Source of the DNA: JBLUOA01 sp048060095
Lineage (GTDB): Bacteria; Pseudomonadota; Alphaproteobacteria; Rhodobacterales; Rhodobacteraceae
Direction: 5' to 3'
Length of the DNA stretch: 64,000 nucleotides
NCBI RefSeq assembly: GCF_048060095.1
Contig: NZ_JBLUOA010000001.1
Location: forward strand, 1,674,001 to 1,738,000
Positions 32,349 through 41,581 of this stretch are shown piece after piece; within the stretch, counting starts at the first letter, position 1, and each line of letters opens with the position of its first letter. The position numbers and the translations under genes were made by a program. The notes beneath the pieces were generated by a model, which searched no databases, was not told the origin of the DNA, and worked only from the letters and a program-made list of their open reading frames with translations.

Positions 32349-33013
32349 CCCTCAATCCCAAGCTTCTGATGCATGAATGACAGCGCCACACCCAACCCAT
32401 CCGGCGCGATTCCGTGCCCGGTGCCCTGCATGACGTGGCTGTAAACCTCAAAACCAGCTTCCAGTAGGGCGTTGCCTGCTTCGTTCAGGCTTTGCGGTGG
32501 GACCACATCATCCTGATCGCCATGCACTAGCAGGACCGGAGGCTTGGAAACAGCCTCCGCTGCCAGCAGTTGCGGTTCGATCAAACGACCAGAAAAGCCG
32601 ACAACCCCGGCGACCTGCTCCGCCCGGCGCGGCGCGACGTGAAGGCTCATCATCGTGCCTTGAGAGAACCCGAAAAGCACCATTTTTTCGGTGCTTACGC
32701 CCTCTTCTTCCAGCACGGCGTCAAGATATGCGTTCAAATCGTCGACCGCTGCGGCCATCCCTTCGGCGGCTGCTTCCTCGGACGATCCGTCAAGCCAAGG
32801 GATCGGAAACCACTGATACCCCATCGGGTTCGCGGCACTCCGCTCTGGCGCGTTGGGGGCCAGGAAGACCGTATCCGGCATGTGCTGCGATAAGGGATCA
32901 GCCAACCCAAGCAGGTCCGCTCCATCCGCGCCATAGCCATGCAGGAACACCACAACGCTTTTCGTTGTACCGGACGCCGCCGCCCGCCGGGCGCTTTCCA
33001 GTTTGCGAGTCAT
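32345..33013 (-). CDS. Alpha/beta-hydrolase, carboxylesterase/phospholipase type
   Basis: A 222-residue serine esterase of the YpfH/lysophospholipase-carboxylesterase group. The oxyanion segment FLHGYGADGADL, the nucleophile in GFSQGTMMS, the Asp in HGDQDDVVP and the His in GTGHGIAPDG form the catalytic triad in the usual order. No signal peptide is present, so it acts in the cytoplasm. The ATG at 33013 has AAGGGA upstream and overlaps the stop of the DNA glycosylase gene by four bases; the longer frame to 33091 is unlikely. Confidence 0.88.
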   Translation of the reverse strand: MTRKLESARRAAASGTTKSVVVFLHGYGADGADLLGLADPLSQHMPDTVFLAPNAPERSAANPMGYQWFPIPWLDGSSEEAAAEGMAAAVDDLNAYLDAVLEEEGVSTEKMVLFGFSQGTMMSLHVAPRRAEQVAGVVGFSGRLIEPQLLAAEAVSKPPVLLVHGDQDDVVPPQSLNEAGNALLEAGFEVYSHVMQGTGHGIAPDGLGVALSFMHQKLGIEG

Positions 33014-33663
33014 CTGATCCCTTCCCGTTGTTTTTCGACCCTGTAGTAGGCCCATAGCAACCGCGCCGCAACCGATCGCCAGGGGGACCACGCTTCGGCC
33101 ATTTCGCGGAACGCGCGTTCGCTTGGTCGAGCGTCGAGGTTGAACAAGATCCGCGCGGATTCCTGTAAAGCAAGGTCACCCGGCGCAAACACATCCGCCC
33201 GCCCCAGCGCGAGCATCGCATAAATCTCTGCCGTCCAGCGCCCGATACCGGGAATCGCGACGAGTGTTTCGATAACCTCATCCGTGGGGGTGTTTCGCAG
33301 GGCTTTGTAGTCAATCCGCGCCTCTGCCAGCGCGCGGGCATAGCGGACCTTTGGCCGCGACAGGCCACAGGCGCGTAAATCCTCATCCGTCGCCCACAAC
33401 ACCTTGCGCGGCCCGGTCATCTTTGCCGCCCGCAACCGCGCCCAGATCGCCGCAGCGGCAGAGACCGAAATCTGTTGGCTGACGATTGCATCAAGCAACG
33501 CCTCAAACCCATCTTTTTTGAGGCGAAGCGGCAGCGGCCCCGTCTGTTCCAGCGCATCCGCAAAGCGGGGCTCTTGCCCTGCCAGCACGGCCGCACCTTC
33601 AGCAACACAAGCTGGCCCTTCGATCACGCGCCCGATCACCGAAAGCACACGCCTTGGACGCAT
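33010..33663 (-). CDS. DNA-3-methyladenine glycosylase II-like protein
   Basis: Base-excision repair glycosylase of the AlkA/HhH-GPD family (217 residues). The helix-hairpin-helix GIGRWTAEIYAMLALGRADVFAPGDLAL includes the catalytic Asp in the GPD loop, preceded by IVSQQISVSAAAAIWARL, which is typical for AlkA relatives. It lacks the N-terminal Ada-like domain, as in many alphaproteobacteria. The true start may be a few codons downstream of the ATG at 33663. The four-base overlap with the esterase suggests coupled translation. Confidence 0.88.
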   Translation of the reverse strand: MRPRRVLSVIGRVIEGPACVAEGAAVLAGQEPRFADALEQTGPLPLRLKKDGFEALLDAIVSQQISVSAAAAIWARLRAAKMTGPRKVLWATDEDLRACGLSRPKVRYARALAEARIDYKALRNTPTDEVIETLVAIPGIGRWTAEIYAMLALGRADVFAPGDLALQESARILFNLDARPSERAFREMAEAWSPWRSVAARLLWAYYRVEKQREGIR

Positions 33664-33824
33664 AAAGACGGAGAAACTCCGGCCTTCACATCCACTAACA
33701 GAGGGTCATCAAATCGGTTCATCCGGCGAACTATACGCGCCCCGGCACGGTCAGCAATAGCTTCCGCGCGGGAATGCCACCGGCCACACTTCCCCTTTCC
33801 AGCAAAACCGGATACGAGCGTTTC

Positions 33825-35057
33825 ATGTCCGACCTTGCCGCCCCCACGACCGCCGCAGAAACCGACCGTCGCGCCCGACGGAACGTGACCGTCTTGGTGT
33901 TTGTGCAGGCGATTTTAGGCTCACAAATGCCAATCCTGTTCACGATTGCCGGGCTGGCTGGACAGGGGCTCGCATCAAATATCTGCTTCGCGACACTACC
34001 GATCTCGCTGATCGTGCTCGGCTCAATGCTCGCGGCGCAGCCGCTTTCGGCGTTGATGCAGAAATATGGGCGGACGCTCGGATTCTTTATCGGCTCCTTC
34101 GCTGGAGCGATCGGAGCTGCGATTGCTGCACTTGGCCTTTACCAATCCTCGTTCACGCTATTCCTTGTCGGATCATTTGTGACCGGTATCTATATGTCCG
34201 CGCAGGGTTTTTACAGATTTGCGGCTGCTGACACGGCGTCCGACGCGTTCCGGCCCAAGGCGATCTCCTACGTCATGGCCGGTGGCCTCGCCGCCGCAGT
34301 GATCGGCCCGCAGCTTGTGAAGGTCACGGATGATGTGTTCCCAGTCGTGTTTCTGGGCAGCTACGTCGCGGTGATTGTGCTGAACATCATCGGATCGGCG
34401 CTGTTCCTGCTGCTCGACATCCCGAAACCGCCTGCACCTACGATGGACTCCCCTAAGGGACGGTCGCGGCTAGAACTGTTGCGCACCCCTCGCATCGCTG
34501 TCGCGATCATCTGCGGAATGGTGTCTTACGCGCTGATGAACCTCGTCATGACGTCGACGCCCCTCGCGGTGGTTGGATGCGGATTTGAAAAGGACGTGGC
34601 CGCCGATGTCGTGACCGGTCATGTCCTCGCGATGTTTGCGCCGTCTTTCTTCACCGGCCACCTGATCGCCCGTTTCGGGGTAGAGCGGATTGTGGCGCTA
34701 GGCTTGATTATCCTTGCTGCGGCGGGGGCCGTAGCCCTTGCGGGGGTGGAGGTTGAAAACTTCTTCATCGCGCTGATCCTGCTGGGGTTCGGCTGGAACT
34801 TCGGCTTTATCGGCGCAACGTCGATGCTTGCCGGGGCGCACGCGCCGGAGGAACGCGGACGGGTGCAAGGCATGAACGACATGATCGTGTTCGGCTGCGT
34901 GACGATTGCCTCGCTCGCCTCCGGTGGATTGATGAATTGTTCCGGCGGAACTGCGGCGGAAGGGTGGAATGCGGTGAACCTAGCGATGGCCCCGTTCCTG
35001 ATGCTGGCAGGCGGCGCGTTGATCTGGTTGATGCTGCGCCGCCCGGAGGAGGCTTAG
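33825..35057 (+). CDS. MFS transporter
   Basis: Inner-membrane major facilitator with about twelve helices (410 residues). The N-terminus is cytoplasmic and basic (AETDRRARRNVT), and PEERGRVQGMNDMIVFG in the C-terminal half is the loop motif of the fold. The KYGRTLGFFIG loop in the N-half matches the MFS D-R-x-G-R-type signature. The substrate is not evident. The ATG at 33825 is chosen because the MSDLAAPTT start precedes the hydrophobic region directly; an upstream ATG at 33774 adds a region with no MFS character. It stands alone and converges on the squalene-synthase-like gene. Confidence 0.85.
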   Translation: MSDLAAPTTAAETDRRARRNVTVLVFVQAILGSQMPILFTIAGLAGQGLASNICFATLPISLIVLGSMLAAQPLSALMQKYGRTLGFFIGSFAGAIGAAIAALGLYQSSFTLFLVGSFVTGIYMSAQGFYRFAAADTASDAFRPKAISYVMAGGLAAAVIGPQLVKVTDDVFPVVFLGSYVAVIVLNIIGSALFLLLDIPKPPAPTMDSPKGRSRLELLRTPRIAVAIICGMVSYALMNLVMTSTPLAVVGCGFEKDVAADVVTGHVLAMFAPSFFTGHLIARFGVERIVALGLIILAAAGAVALAGVEVENFFIALILLGFGWNFGFIGATSMLAGAHAPEERGRVQGMNDMIVFGCVTIASLASGGLMNCSGGTAAEGWNAVNLAMAPFLMLAGGALIWLMLRRPEEA

Positions 35058-35061
35058 GCGC

Positions 35062-35838
35062 TTACCATCGCCCTGTCTGGCCTCGCCAGAGCAATCCCCA
35101 GCGCCGCGCAAATTCACTTTGGTCAAGCGCCCCATCCGCGACCCGGCGCGGATCGGCAATCGCCGCCTTCAGCACGCTTTCCGCGCGCCACCCCGCAAGC
35201 AGCGCTGGCGTTGCGGCGCAAGCAACCTGCCCCCGCTTCGCCCGCGCGGATTTCAACCGCGACAACGCCCGTTGCGCCAACGCGACCACAGCGTCCGGGC
35301 GGCCATCAAGCAGCGGAATACGCCCCCGCGCCTCAAGCTCCGGCACGGCTTGCAGCCAGCCCGCGACCCCTGCCCCGAACGAGAAATCCCGCACCACGGG
35401 TTCCGACGCGACATCCGCGCCAAGCGCTGTCGCCGCAGACCACATCAAATGTCCGGCGGTTGCGTCGATATGGGCATCGAACGCCGCCTGATCCTCAAAC
35501 GCATCACGGTAGATATCCCACCGCCGCGCGGCGACCAGTGCGTCGAGTGGTTCGGTGTCAATCTCGCCTGCCCGGATCGCCTCGGCCAGTGGCGCGGCGA
35601 CCTCATGCGCGCGCGGGGGTTTGCCTGCTGCGATCTCCTCTAACGCATCGCGCCAGAATTGCAGGCGCATTTCGGCGATCATCGGTTCCTGCGTGACCCA
35701 CGGGGCGCGGGCGACCTCAAGGTTGAAGGCATAAAGCGGGAACAGCTTAGCCCGCGCCCCAGGCGAGGCTGTCATCGTCGACAGAAACCGATCCGGGTCG
35801 CCCCGGCGCACCATCTCTGCGCAGGCAGCGAGGGTCAC
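35062..35838 (-). CDS. Squalene/phytoene synthase-like protein (NDUFAF6 type)
   Basis: A 258-residue all-helical isoprenoid-synthase-fold protein. The pattern LYAFNLEVARAPWVTQEPMIAEMRLQFWRDALEEI matches the NDUFAF6 group of complex I assembly factors, and the Asp-rich catalytic motif of true squalene/phytoene synthases is absent at the corresponding site. A carotenoid or squalene role is therefore unlikely. The GTG at 35838 overlaps the cimA stop as GTGA; the ATG at 35868 would extend into cimA. It is the last gene of cysS-cimA-this gene, all with four-base overlaps. Confidence 0.82.
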   Translation of the reverse strand: MTLAACAEMVRRGDPDRFLSTMTASPGARAKLFPLYAFNLEVARAPWVTQEPMIAEMRLQFWRDALEEIAAGKPPRAHEVAAPLAEAIRAGEIDTEPLDALVAARRWDIYRDAFEDQAAFDAHIDATAGHLMWSAATALGADVASEPVVRDFSFGAGVAGWLQAVPELEARGRIPLLDGRPDAVVALAQRALSRLKSARAKRGQVACAATPALLAGWRAESVLKAAIADPRRVADGALDQSEFARRWGLLWRGQTGRW

Positions 35839-37454
35839 GCGGTTGCCCCGTCCCGGATCAGTTTCCAATTGATCGCGTCCAGCAATGCCTCAAAGCTCGC
35901 ATCGACGATGTTGGGCGACACACCGACCGTCGACCAGCGACGGCCTTTGCTGTCTTCGCTGTCGATCACAACGCGGGTGACGGCTTCGGTCCCACCATCG
36001 GTGATCCGCACCTTGAAGTCGACCAGCCGCATATCCTCAATAAGGCTCTGATACGGGCCAAGGTCTTTCGCCAGCGCCGTTGACAGCGCGTTGACCGGGC
36101 CGCGGTCGTTGCCCTCCGCATCCACGCTTTCGGACACCGACAGCATCTTTTCCTCGCCGATCTTCACGACCACCACGGCTTCGGAGAGCGACACCATCTT
36201 GTTGCGCTTGTTCTTGCGCCGCTCAACCGTCACCTTGTAGCGCTTCACCTCAAAGAACTGCGGCAACAGGCCAAGCTCGTCCCGCGCCAGCAGTTCAAAG
36301 CTCGCCTGCGCGGTGTCGTAGGAGTAGCCCTTCGCCTCGCGTGCCTTGATCCTGTCGAGGATGCGCGGCAGCGCGGGATCGTCCCGCGCGACGTCCAATC
36401 CAGCATCAGAAAGCCGCTTGCGCAGGTTCGATTGGCCCGCCTGATTGGACATCGGGATGATGCGGGCGTTGCCGACCACTGCCGGGTCAATGTGTTCGTA
36501 GGTCGACGGGTCTTTCAGGATCGCGCTGGCGTGCAGCCCCGCCTTATGCGCAAAGGCAGACGCGCCAACGTAAGCCGCCTGCCGCAGCGGAACGCGGTTG
36601 AGAATATCGTCGAGCATCCGGCTCGCCTGCGTCAGCCCCTCAAGCGCCTCTGGCGTCACGCCTATATCGAAGCGCTCCGCATACGTAGGCTTCAGCAACA
36701 ACGTAGGAATCAGTGCCGTCAGGTTCGCGTTGCCGCAGCGTTCGCCCAGGCCGTTCAGCGTGCCCTGAACCTGCCGCGCCCCCGCGTCAACGGCGGCGAG
36801 CGTGTTGGCCACAGCGTTTTCCGTGTCGTTATGGGTGTGGATGCCGACATGCATCCCCGGAATGCCCGCCGCGATGACGTCGGCCACGATTGCGGCCACC
36901 TCCGACGGCATCGCACCGCCATTGGTGTCACAAAGCACGATCCATCGCGCGCCCGCGTCATGGGCGGCCTTCACGCAGGTCAGCGCGTAGTCGGGGTTCG
37001 CCTTGTAGCCGTCAAAGAAATGCTCCGCATCGAACAGCGCTTCGCGGCCAGACGCGACGATATGGGCGACGGAGGCTGCGATGTTCTCGACGTTTTCCTC
37101 AAGCGTAATCCCAAGCGCATCCGTCACATGGAAATCATGCGTCTTACCGACAAGACAAACCGCAGGCGTATTCGCGTTCATCACAGCGGCGAGCACATCG
37201 TCGTTTTCAGCCGACCGCCCTGCCCGCTTGGTCATTCCGAACGCCGTGAGCGTGGCTTTCGTTTTCGGCGCGACCTCGAAAAACTCGCTATCCGTCGGGT
37301 TCGCACCGGGCCAGCCGCCCTCGATATAATCGACACCCAGCGAGTCCAGCGTCGCCGCGATCTGCTGCTTTTCAGACGTAGAGAACTGCACGCCCTGAGT
37401 CTGCTGCCCATCGCGGAGCGTCGTGTCATAGAGTGAGAGGCGTTCGCGGGTCAT
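35835..37454 (-). CDS. cimA: Citramalate synthase
   Basis: Condenses pyruvate and acetyl-CoA to citramalate, the threonine-independent entry to isoleucine synthesis (539 residues). The N-terminal LYDTTLRDGQQTQGVQFS is the LeuA/HMGL catalytic signature, with HNDTEN, NGLGERCGNANL and HKAGLHASAILKD following. The C-terminal regulatory domain from about residue 420 (RDLAKDLGPYQ-like, VRITDGGTEAVTRVVIDSED) is the LeuA allosteric fold. 2-Isopropylmalate synthase is a paralogue; the KTKATLTAFGMTKR and length favour CimA. It overlaps cysS by four bases. Confidence 0.93.
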   Translation of the reverse strand: MTRERLSLYDTTLRDGQQTQGVQFSTSEKQQIAATLDSLGVDYIEGGWPGANPTDSEFFEVAPKTKATLTAFGMTKRAGRSAENDDVLAAVMNANTPAVCLVGKTHDFHVTDALGITLEENVENIAASVAHIVASGREALFDAEHFFDGYKANPDYALTCVKAAHDAGARWIVLCDTNGGAMPSEVAAIVADVIAAGIPGMHVGIHTHNDTENAVANTLAAVDAGARQVQGTLNGLGERCGNANLTALIPTLLLKPTYAERFDIGVTPEALEGLTQASRMLDDILNRVPLRQAAYVGASAFAHKAGLHASAILKDPSTYEHIDPAVVGNARIIPMSNQAGQSNLRKRLSDAGLDVARDDPALPRILDRIKAREAKGYSYDTAQASFELLARDELGLLPQFFEVKRYKVTVERRKNKRNKMVSLSEAVVVVKIGEEKMLSVSESVDAEGNDRGPVNALSTALAKDLGPYQSLIEDMRLVDFKVRITDGGTEAVTRVVIDSEDSKGRRWSTVGVSPNIVDASFEALLDAINWKLIRDGATA

Positions 37455-38914
37455 TTGAGTGCCTCCAGCTTGGCGGGGTCGAAGTTCTCGGTCTTTTCCC
37501 AGATCGAACCGTTCTTGGTATCGACCAATACGACTCCTGCATCCGCAAGCTGGTCCCGAATTCGATCCGCTTCGGCAAAGTTCTTGGCTCTCTTGGCTTT
37601 ATCTCGGGCTGCGGCGATTTTCTGGATATCTTCGTCGACCCCGCCCGAAACAACAAACTGGGCGGCGTTGCCTGTCACACCTATTTTACCAGTTTCCGCC
37701 GATAAAACGTATTTGGCGGGCGCAGCGTATTTTTCGCCAAGTCCATCTTCGAGGAGTCCCAAGAAAACCGCTGACGCCTTCAGCGCGGCAAAGTCTTTCT
37801 TCTGGAACAATCCATGCAGCGCGGAAATTGCTCCCGAGGTGTTTAGGTCGCCGACAAGTGCAGCAATCACGTCAGCCGATACCTCACCTGCTTCAACATC
37901 CTTCGTCTCTGCGCGCCAGCGACCAAGCTTTTCGCGGGCGTCGTTGGCTTTCTTCTCCGTCCAATCCATCGGCTTCCGATAATGCGTGCTCAGCATCACG
38001 AACCGGATCACTTCGCCCGGCACGCCCTGATCCAGCAGATCGCGCACGGTGAAGAAGTTGCCAAGGCTCTTTGACATCTTCTTACCCTCGACTTGCAACA
38101 TCTCATTGTGGATCCAGACATTGGCAAAGTCGCCCTCCGGGTGGGCGCATTTCGACTGGGCGATTTCGTTTTCGTGATGTGGGAACTGAAGGTCGTTGCC
38201 GCCGCCGTGGATATCGAAACTCTCCCCCAGCAGATCATGCGCCATGGCCGAGCATTCGATATGCCAGCCGGGGCGCCCGCGGCCCCAGAGGCTATCCCAG
38301 CCGGGCAAATCGTCGGTTGAAGGCTTCCACAGCACGAAATCCATCGGGTTCTTCTTATAGGGCGCAACCTCAACCCGCGCCCCGGCGATCATGTCATCGA
38401 CAGAGCGGCCCGACAGCGTGCCGTAATCCTTGTAGCTTTCGACAGCGAACAGCACGTGACCCTCGGCGGCGTAGGCGTGCCCTTTCGCGATCAGATCTTC
38501 GATCATCGCCACCATCTGCGGGATGAACTCCGTCGCGCGGGGCATCTCTGTCGGCTCAAGCGCGCCAAGCGCTTTCATGTCCTCAAGATACCAACCGATC
38601 GTTTCTTCGGACCGCTCATGCACCAGTTCTTCGAGCGAGCGCGGATCGCCCGCCTCTTTCCGCGCGAGCGCCGTCGCGTTGATCTTGTCGTCAACGTCGG
38701 TGAAATTGCGCACGTAGGTTACGTGGTCTTCGCCATAGACATGCCGCAGCAGCCGGAACAGCGTGTCGAACACGATCACCGGGCGGGCGTTACCAAGATG
38801 GGCGCGGTCATAGACCGTCGGCCCGCAGACATACATTCGCACATTGTCCGGGTTTAGCGGGGAAAAGACCTCTTTCTTGCGGGTCTTGGTGTTATGAAGC
38901 TTGATCTCGACCAT
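37451..38914 (-). CDS. cysS: Cysteinyl-tRNA synthetase
   Basis: Class I synthetase that charges tRNA-Cys (487 residues). The HIGH motif appears as HLGNARP at residues 40-46, with MYVCGPTVYD carrying the zinc-ligand Cys before it; GWHIECSAM and FPHHENE provide the other zinc ligands, and KKMSKSLGN near 295 is the KMSKS loop. A C-terminal anticodon-binding domain ends with ADRIRDQLADAGVVLVDT. First gene of the cysS-cimA-NDUFAF6-like operon. Confidence 0.98.
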   Translation of the reverse strand: MVEIKLHNTKTRKKEVFSPLNPDNVRMYVCGPTVYDRAHLGNARPVIVFDTLFRLLRHVYGEDHVTYVRNFTDVDDKINATALARKEAGDPRSLEELVHERSEETIGWYLEDMKALGALEPTEMPRATEFIPQMVAMIEDLIAKGHAYAAEGHVLFAVESYKDYGTLSGRSVDDMIAGARVEVAPYKKNPMDFVLWKPSTDDLPGWDSLWGRGRPGWHIECSAMAHDLLGESFDIHGGGNDLQFPHHENEIAQSKCAHPEGDFANVWIHNEMLQVEGKKMSKSLGNFFTVRDLLDQGVPGEVIRFVMLSTHYRKPMDWTEKKANDAREKLGRWRAETKDVEAGEVSADVIAALVGDLNTSGAISALHGLFQKKDFAALKASAVFLGLLEDGLGEKYAAPAKYVLSAETGKIGVTGNAAQFVVSGGVDEDIQKIAAARDKAKRAKNFAEADRIRDQLADAGVVLVDTKNGSIWEKTENFDPAKLEALK

Positions 38915-39118
38915 AAGTCCCTCTCACGCGCGGTGCCGCACGCGGGCTTATCAACTTCGATCTTGTATGGAAACATGAAAGACGGCCCGCGTGACGATGT
39001 CAGCGGATAATACAAATCGTAACGATGGTTGCCGTTTTCATGTGGCAGAGCATAGCGCAGGCGGCCCGATCCGCCAAGTACCTTGATTTTGGCGGGCCTG
39101 ATCCGCAGACTGACGGCT

Positions 39119-39457
39119 ATGAGCCGAGAGTTTGTTAACACCACCTGCGCCGCCTTTCCGGGGGCCGAAGTCTCCGACCCGTGGGGCGGCGGGCATGACG
39201 CGTGGAAGGTTGGCGGCAAGATGTTCGCCTGCGTCGGGTCTGTCGGTGACGGGGTGTCCGTGAAATGCGCCGACATCGAAACCGCGCAACTGCTGATCGA
39301 AGTCGGCCACGCCAAACGCGCACCCTATTTCCACAAGAGCTGGGTCCATATCCCGTGGGGTATGGTTGAGGACGGCGAACTTGCCGAACGGCTGGAGGCG
39401 TCCTATCGCATCATCCGCTCGGGTCTCACCAAAAAGGTGCAGGCGACTTTGGGATAA
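39119..39457 (+). CDS. MmcQ/YjbR family protein
   Basis: A 112-residue protein of the MmcQ/YjbR (double-wing, CyaY-like fold) family. The segments FPGAEVSDPWGGGHDAWKVGGKMFAC, CADIETAQLLIEVGHAKRAPYFHKSWVHIPW and ASYRIIRSGLTKK are typical. A DNA-binding role has been suggested for the family but function is unknown. The ATG at 39119 is the family start; the frame opens at 39083 without a ribosome site. Direct-repeat-like GGCGG...GATCCGC segments lie just upstream. Confidence 0.82.
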   Translation: MSREFVNTTCAAFPGAEVSDPWGGGHDAWKVGGKMFACVGSVGDGVSVKCADIETAQLLIEVGHAKRAPYFHKSWVHIPWGMVEDGELAERLEASYRIIRSGLTKKVQATLG

Positions 39458-39536
39458 TCACCTGTTCGCCGCTCTCAGGGTTTGACAATCCCGCACCTCC
39501 GTGGTCGCGTGCCCGAAACAGGTGGCGGAGGCGGAG

Positions 39537-40709
39537 ATGAAGCTATCGAACAGGATCACCGGATTGACGGGCGGCGGGTCGGACGGCTGGCATCTGTTCC
39601 TGAAAGCACGCCAGATGAAGGCGGCGGGTGCCCCGGTTGTTGAACTGACGATTGGTGAGCATGATATTCGGACGGTTCCAAAAATTCTCGACGCAATGCA
39701 GGCCTCCGCGCTGGGCGGGCATACGGGCTATGCCGCTGTTCCGGGCGTGGACGCGCTGCGGGAAACCGTCGCGCGGCGGGTCACGGAACGCACCGGTGTT
39801 AAAACCGGGCCGCAAAACGTGCTGATTACCCCCGGTGGTCAGGCGGGCTTGTTCGCGGCCCATCACGCGGTGTGTGACGAGGGCGACCGGGCGCTGTTCA
39901 TTGATCCCTATTATGCCACCTACCCCGGCACATTGCGCGGCGTAGGTGCGAAGCCCGTGGCGATCCCTGCCCATGCCAGCAACGGGTTCCAGCCAAGCGC
40001 CGACGATATTGCGGCAAAAGCGGCCGGCGCGAAATCGCTGCTCATCAACTCCCCCAACAATCCGACGGGGGTGGTCTACACGCAGAAAACGCTGGAAGGG
40101 ATTGCCGAGGTGTGCCGCACCCACGACCTCTGGCTCATTTCGGATGAGGTTTACGACACCCAGGTCTGGCGCGGCAACCACATCAGCCCCCGGGCCCTGC
40201 CCGGCATGGCAGAGCGCACGCTGGTCGTCGGGTCGATGTCGAAAAGCCACGCCATGACCGGCAGCCGCGTCGGGTGGGTCGTCGGGCCGCCTGATGTCAT
40301 CGCGCATTTGATAAACCTTGCGACCCACACGACATACGGCGTGCCGGGCTTTGTGCAGGATGCCGCGTTGTTTGCCCTGAACGAAGGTGCTGCGTTGGAG
40401 GAGGAGGTCGCCGCCCCCTTCCGCCGCCGCCGCGCGATTGCGCAAGACATTCTCGCGAAGCAAAACACCGTTAGCCTCGTTCCTGCCGATGGGGCGATGT
40501 ATCTGATGCTGAACATCCGCGCGACGGGGCTGTCGGGCGACGACTTCGCGGATCGCTTGCTTGACGAAGAACTTATCGCCACGATGCCGGGGGAAAGCTT
40601 TGGCGAAGCCGCCTCTGGTCACATCCGGGTCGCGATGACCGTGCCGGACGATGAATTTGCCCGCGCCCTCCAAAGCCTTGTCGATTTCGCAGAAAGGAAC
40701 AGAGCATGA
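39537..40709 (+). CDS. PLP-dependent aminotransferase class I/II
   Basis: Fold-type I aminotransferase of 390 residues. The PLP-binding Lys lies in SMSKSHAMTGSRVGW near 250, the conserved Asp/Tyr in WLISDEVYDTQVW, the Asn in NSPNNPTGVVY and the Arg in GHIRVAM near 375. The specific amino acid is not assigned; related Rhodobacterales enzymes are listed as aspartate/aromatic-type. The ATG at 39537 follows GGAGGCGGAG. It overlaps the PEP-mutase-family gene by four bases, so the two may act in one pathway. Confidence 0.88.
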   Translation: MKLSNRITGLTGGGSDGWHLFLKARQMKAAGAPVVELTIGEHDIRTVPKILDAMQASALGGHTGYAAVPGVDALRETVARRVTERTGVKTGPQNVLITPGGQAGLFAAHHAVCDEGDRALFIDPYYATYPGTLRGVGAKPVAIPAHASNGFQPSADDIAAKAAGAKSLLINSPNNPTGVVYTQKTLEGIAEVCRTHDLWLISDEVYDTQVWRGNHISPRALPGMAERTLVVGSMSKSHAMTGSRVGWVVGPPDVIAHLINLATHTTYGVPGFVQDAALFALNEGAALEEEVAAPFRRRRAIAQDILAKQNTVSLVPADGAMYLMLNIRATGLSGDDFADRLLDEELIATMPGESFGEAASGHIRVAMTVPDDEFARALQSLVDFAERNRA

Positions 40710-41548
40710 GCAAGGATATCGGCGCGGATTTCCGCGCGCTTCACCGCCCCGGCAAGCCGTTCATCCTCGCGAACGCATGGGACATCGGCAGCGCGAAGAT
40801 GCTTGAGGCGCTGGGGGCGGAAGCGATTGCGACCTCCTCCGCCGCGCACGCCTTCACGCTCGGGCGGCCCGACATGGGACATGTCACGCGGGACGAAGCA
40901 CTTTCCCACGCCGCCGATCTTGTCGCCGCCGTCAACGTCCCGGTATCAGGCGATTTCGAAAACGGCTTCGCCACCGATCCTGATGGCGTCGCGGAAACCG
41001 TGCGCCTCGCCGCCGAAGTCGGGCTTGCCGGAATTTCGATAGAGGATACGGATCTCCCCTCCGCCACGCCCTACGAATTCGACCTGTCCGTCGAACGTAT
41101 CAGCGCCGCAGCGTCCGCCGCGCGTACCCTGAAGGGTGATTTCGTCCTGGTCGCCCGCGCCGACGGGATCATGAACGGGGAATACGATATCGAGGAAGCC
41201 CTGCGCCGCCTCGCCGCGTATGAGAAGGCAGGCGCCGATTGTCTCTACGCCCCGCTTCCGGCCACGATGGACGACCTCAAACGCATCTGCGCGGCGACCA
41301 GCCTACCGATCAACGCGCTTGCCGCCGGTCCCTACACCAATGTCACGCGGGCCGAATTCGCCGCGGCGGGGGTCGCCCGCATCTCCCTCGGCAGCGCCCT
41401 CGCCCGCGCGACGCATCGCGTGATCCACGACGCCGCGAAGGCGATGTTCGATGACGGATCGTTCGCCCCGCTCGGCAACGGAATCAGCGGCGACCTGATC
41501 GACGGGCTTCTGACCGGAACCGCAGACGAAGCCCGAAAAACCGTGTAG
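40706..41548 (+). CDS. Isocitrate lyase/PEP mutase family enzyme
   Basis: TIM-barrel enzyme of 280 residues. The segments VPVSGDFENGFATDPDGVAETVRLAAEVGLAGISIEDT and FVLVARADGIMN with the conserved Asp-Glu metal site place it in the PEP-mutase/isocitrate lyase superfamily. The CGH motif of true isocitrate lyases is absent, so it is not a glyoxylate shunt enzyme. Possible reactions are C-C or C-P bond cleavages of 2-oxo acids. Its ATG overlaps the aminotransferase stop. Confidence 0.85.
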   Translation: MSKDIGADFRALHRPGKPFILANAWDIGSAKMLEALGAEAIATSSAAHAFTLGRPDMGHVTRDEALSHAADLVAAVNVPVSGDFENGFATDPDGVAETVRLAAEVGLAGISIEDTDLPSATPYEFDLSVERISAAASAARTLKGDFVLVARADGIMNGEYDIEEALRRLAAYEKAGADCLYAPLPATMDDLKRICAATSLPINALAAGPYTNVTRAEFAAAGVARISLGSALARATHRVIHDAAKAMFDDGSFAPLGNGISGDLIDGLLTGTADEARKTV

Positions 41549-41581
41549 GAACAAGCCGACACTGCCAGTCCGGAGAAACCC

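Noticed and set aside
36432..37436. 334-residue plus-strand frame in cimA
   Set aside because: Lies inside a gene with intact LeuA-type motifs on the other strand; low-complexity His/Arg composition.
39543..40673. 376-residue open frame antisense to the aminotransferase
   Set aside because: The plus-strand frame carries complete catalytic motifs; the antisense frame is GC-rich shadow with no domain and no ribosome site.
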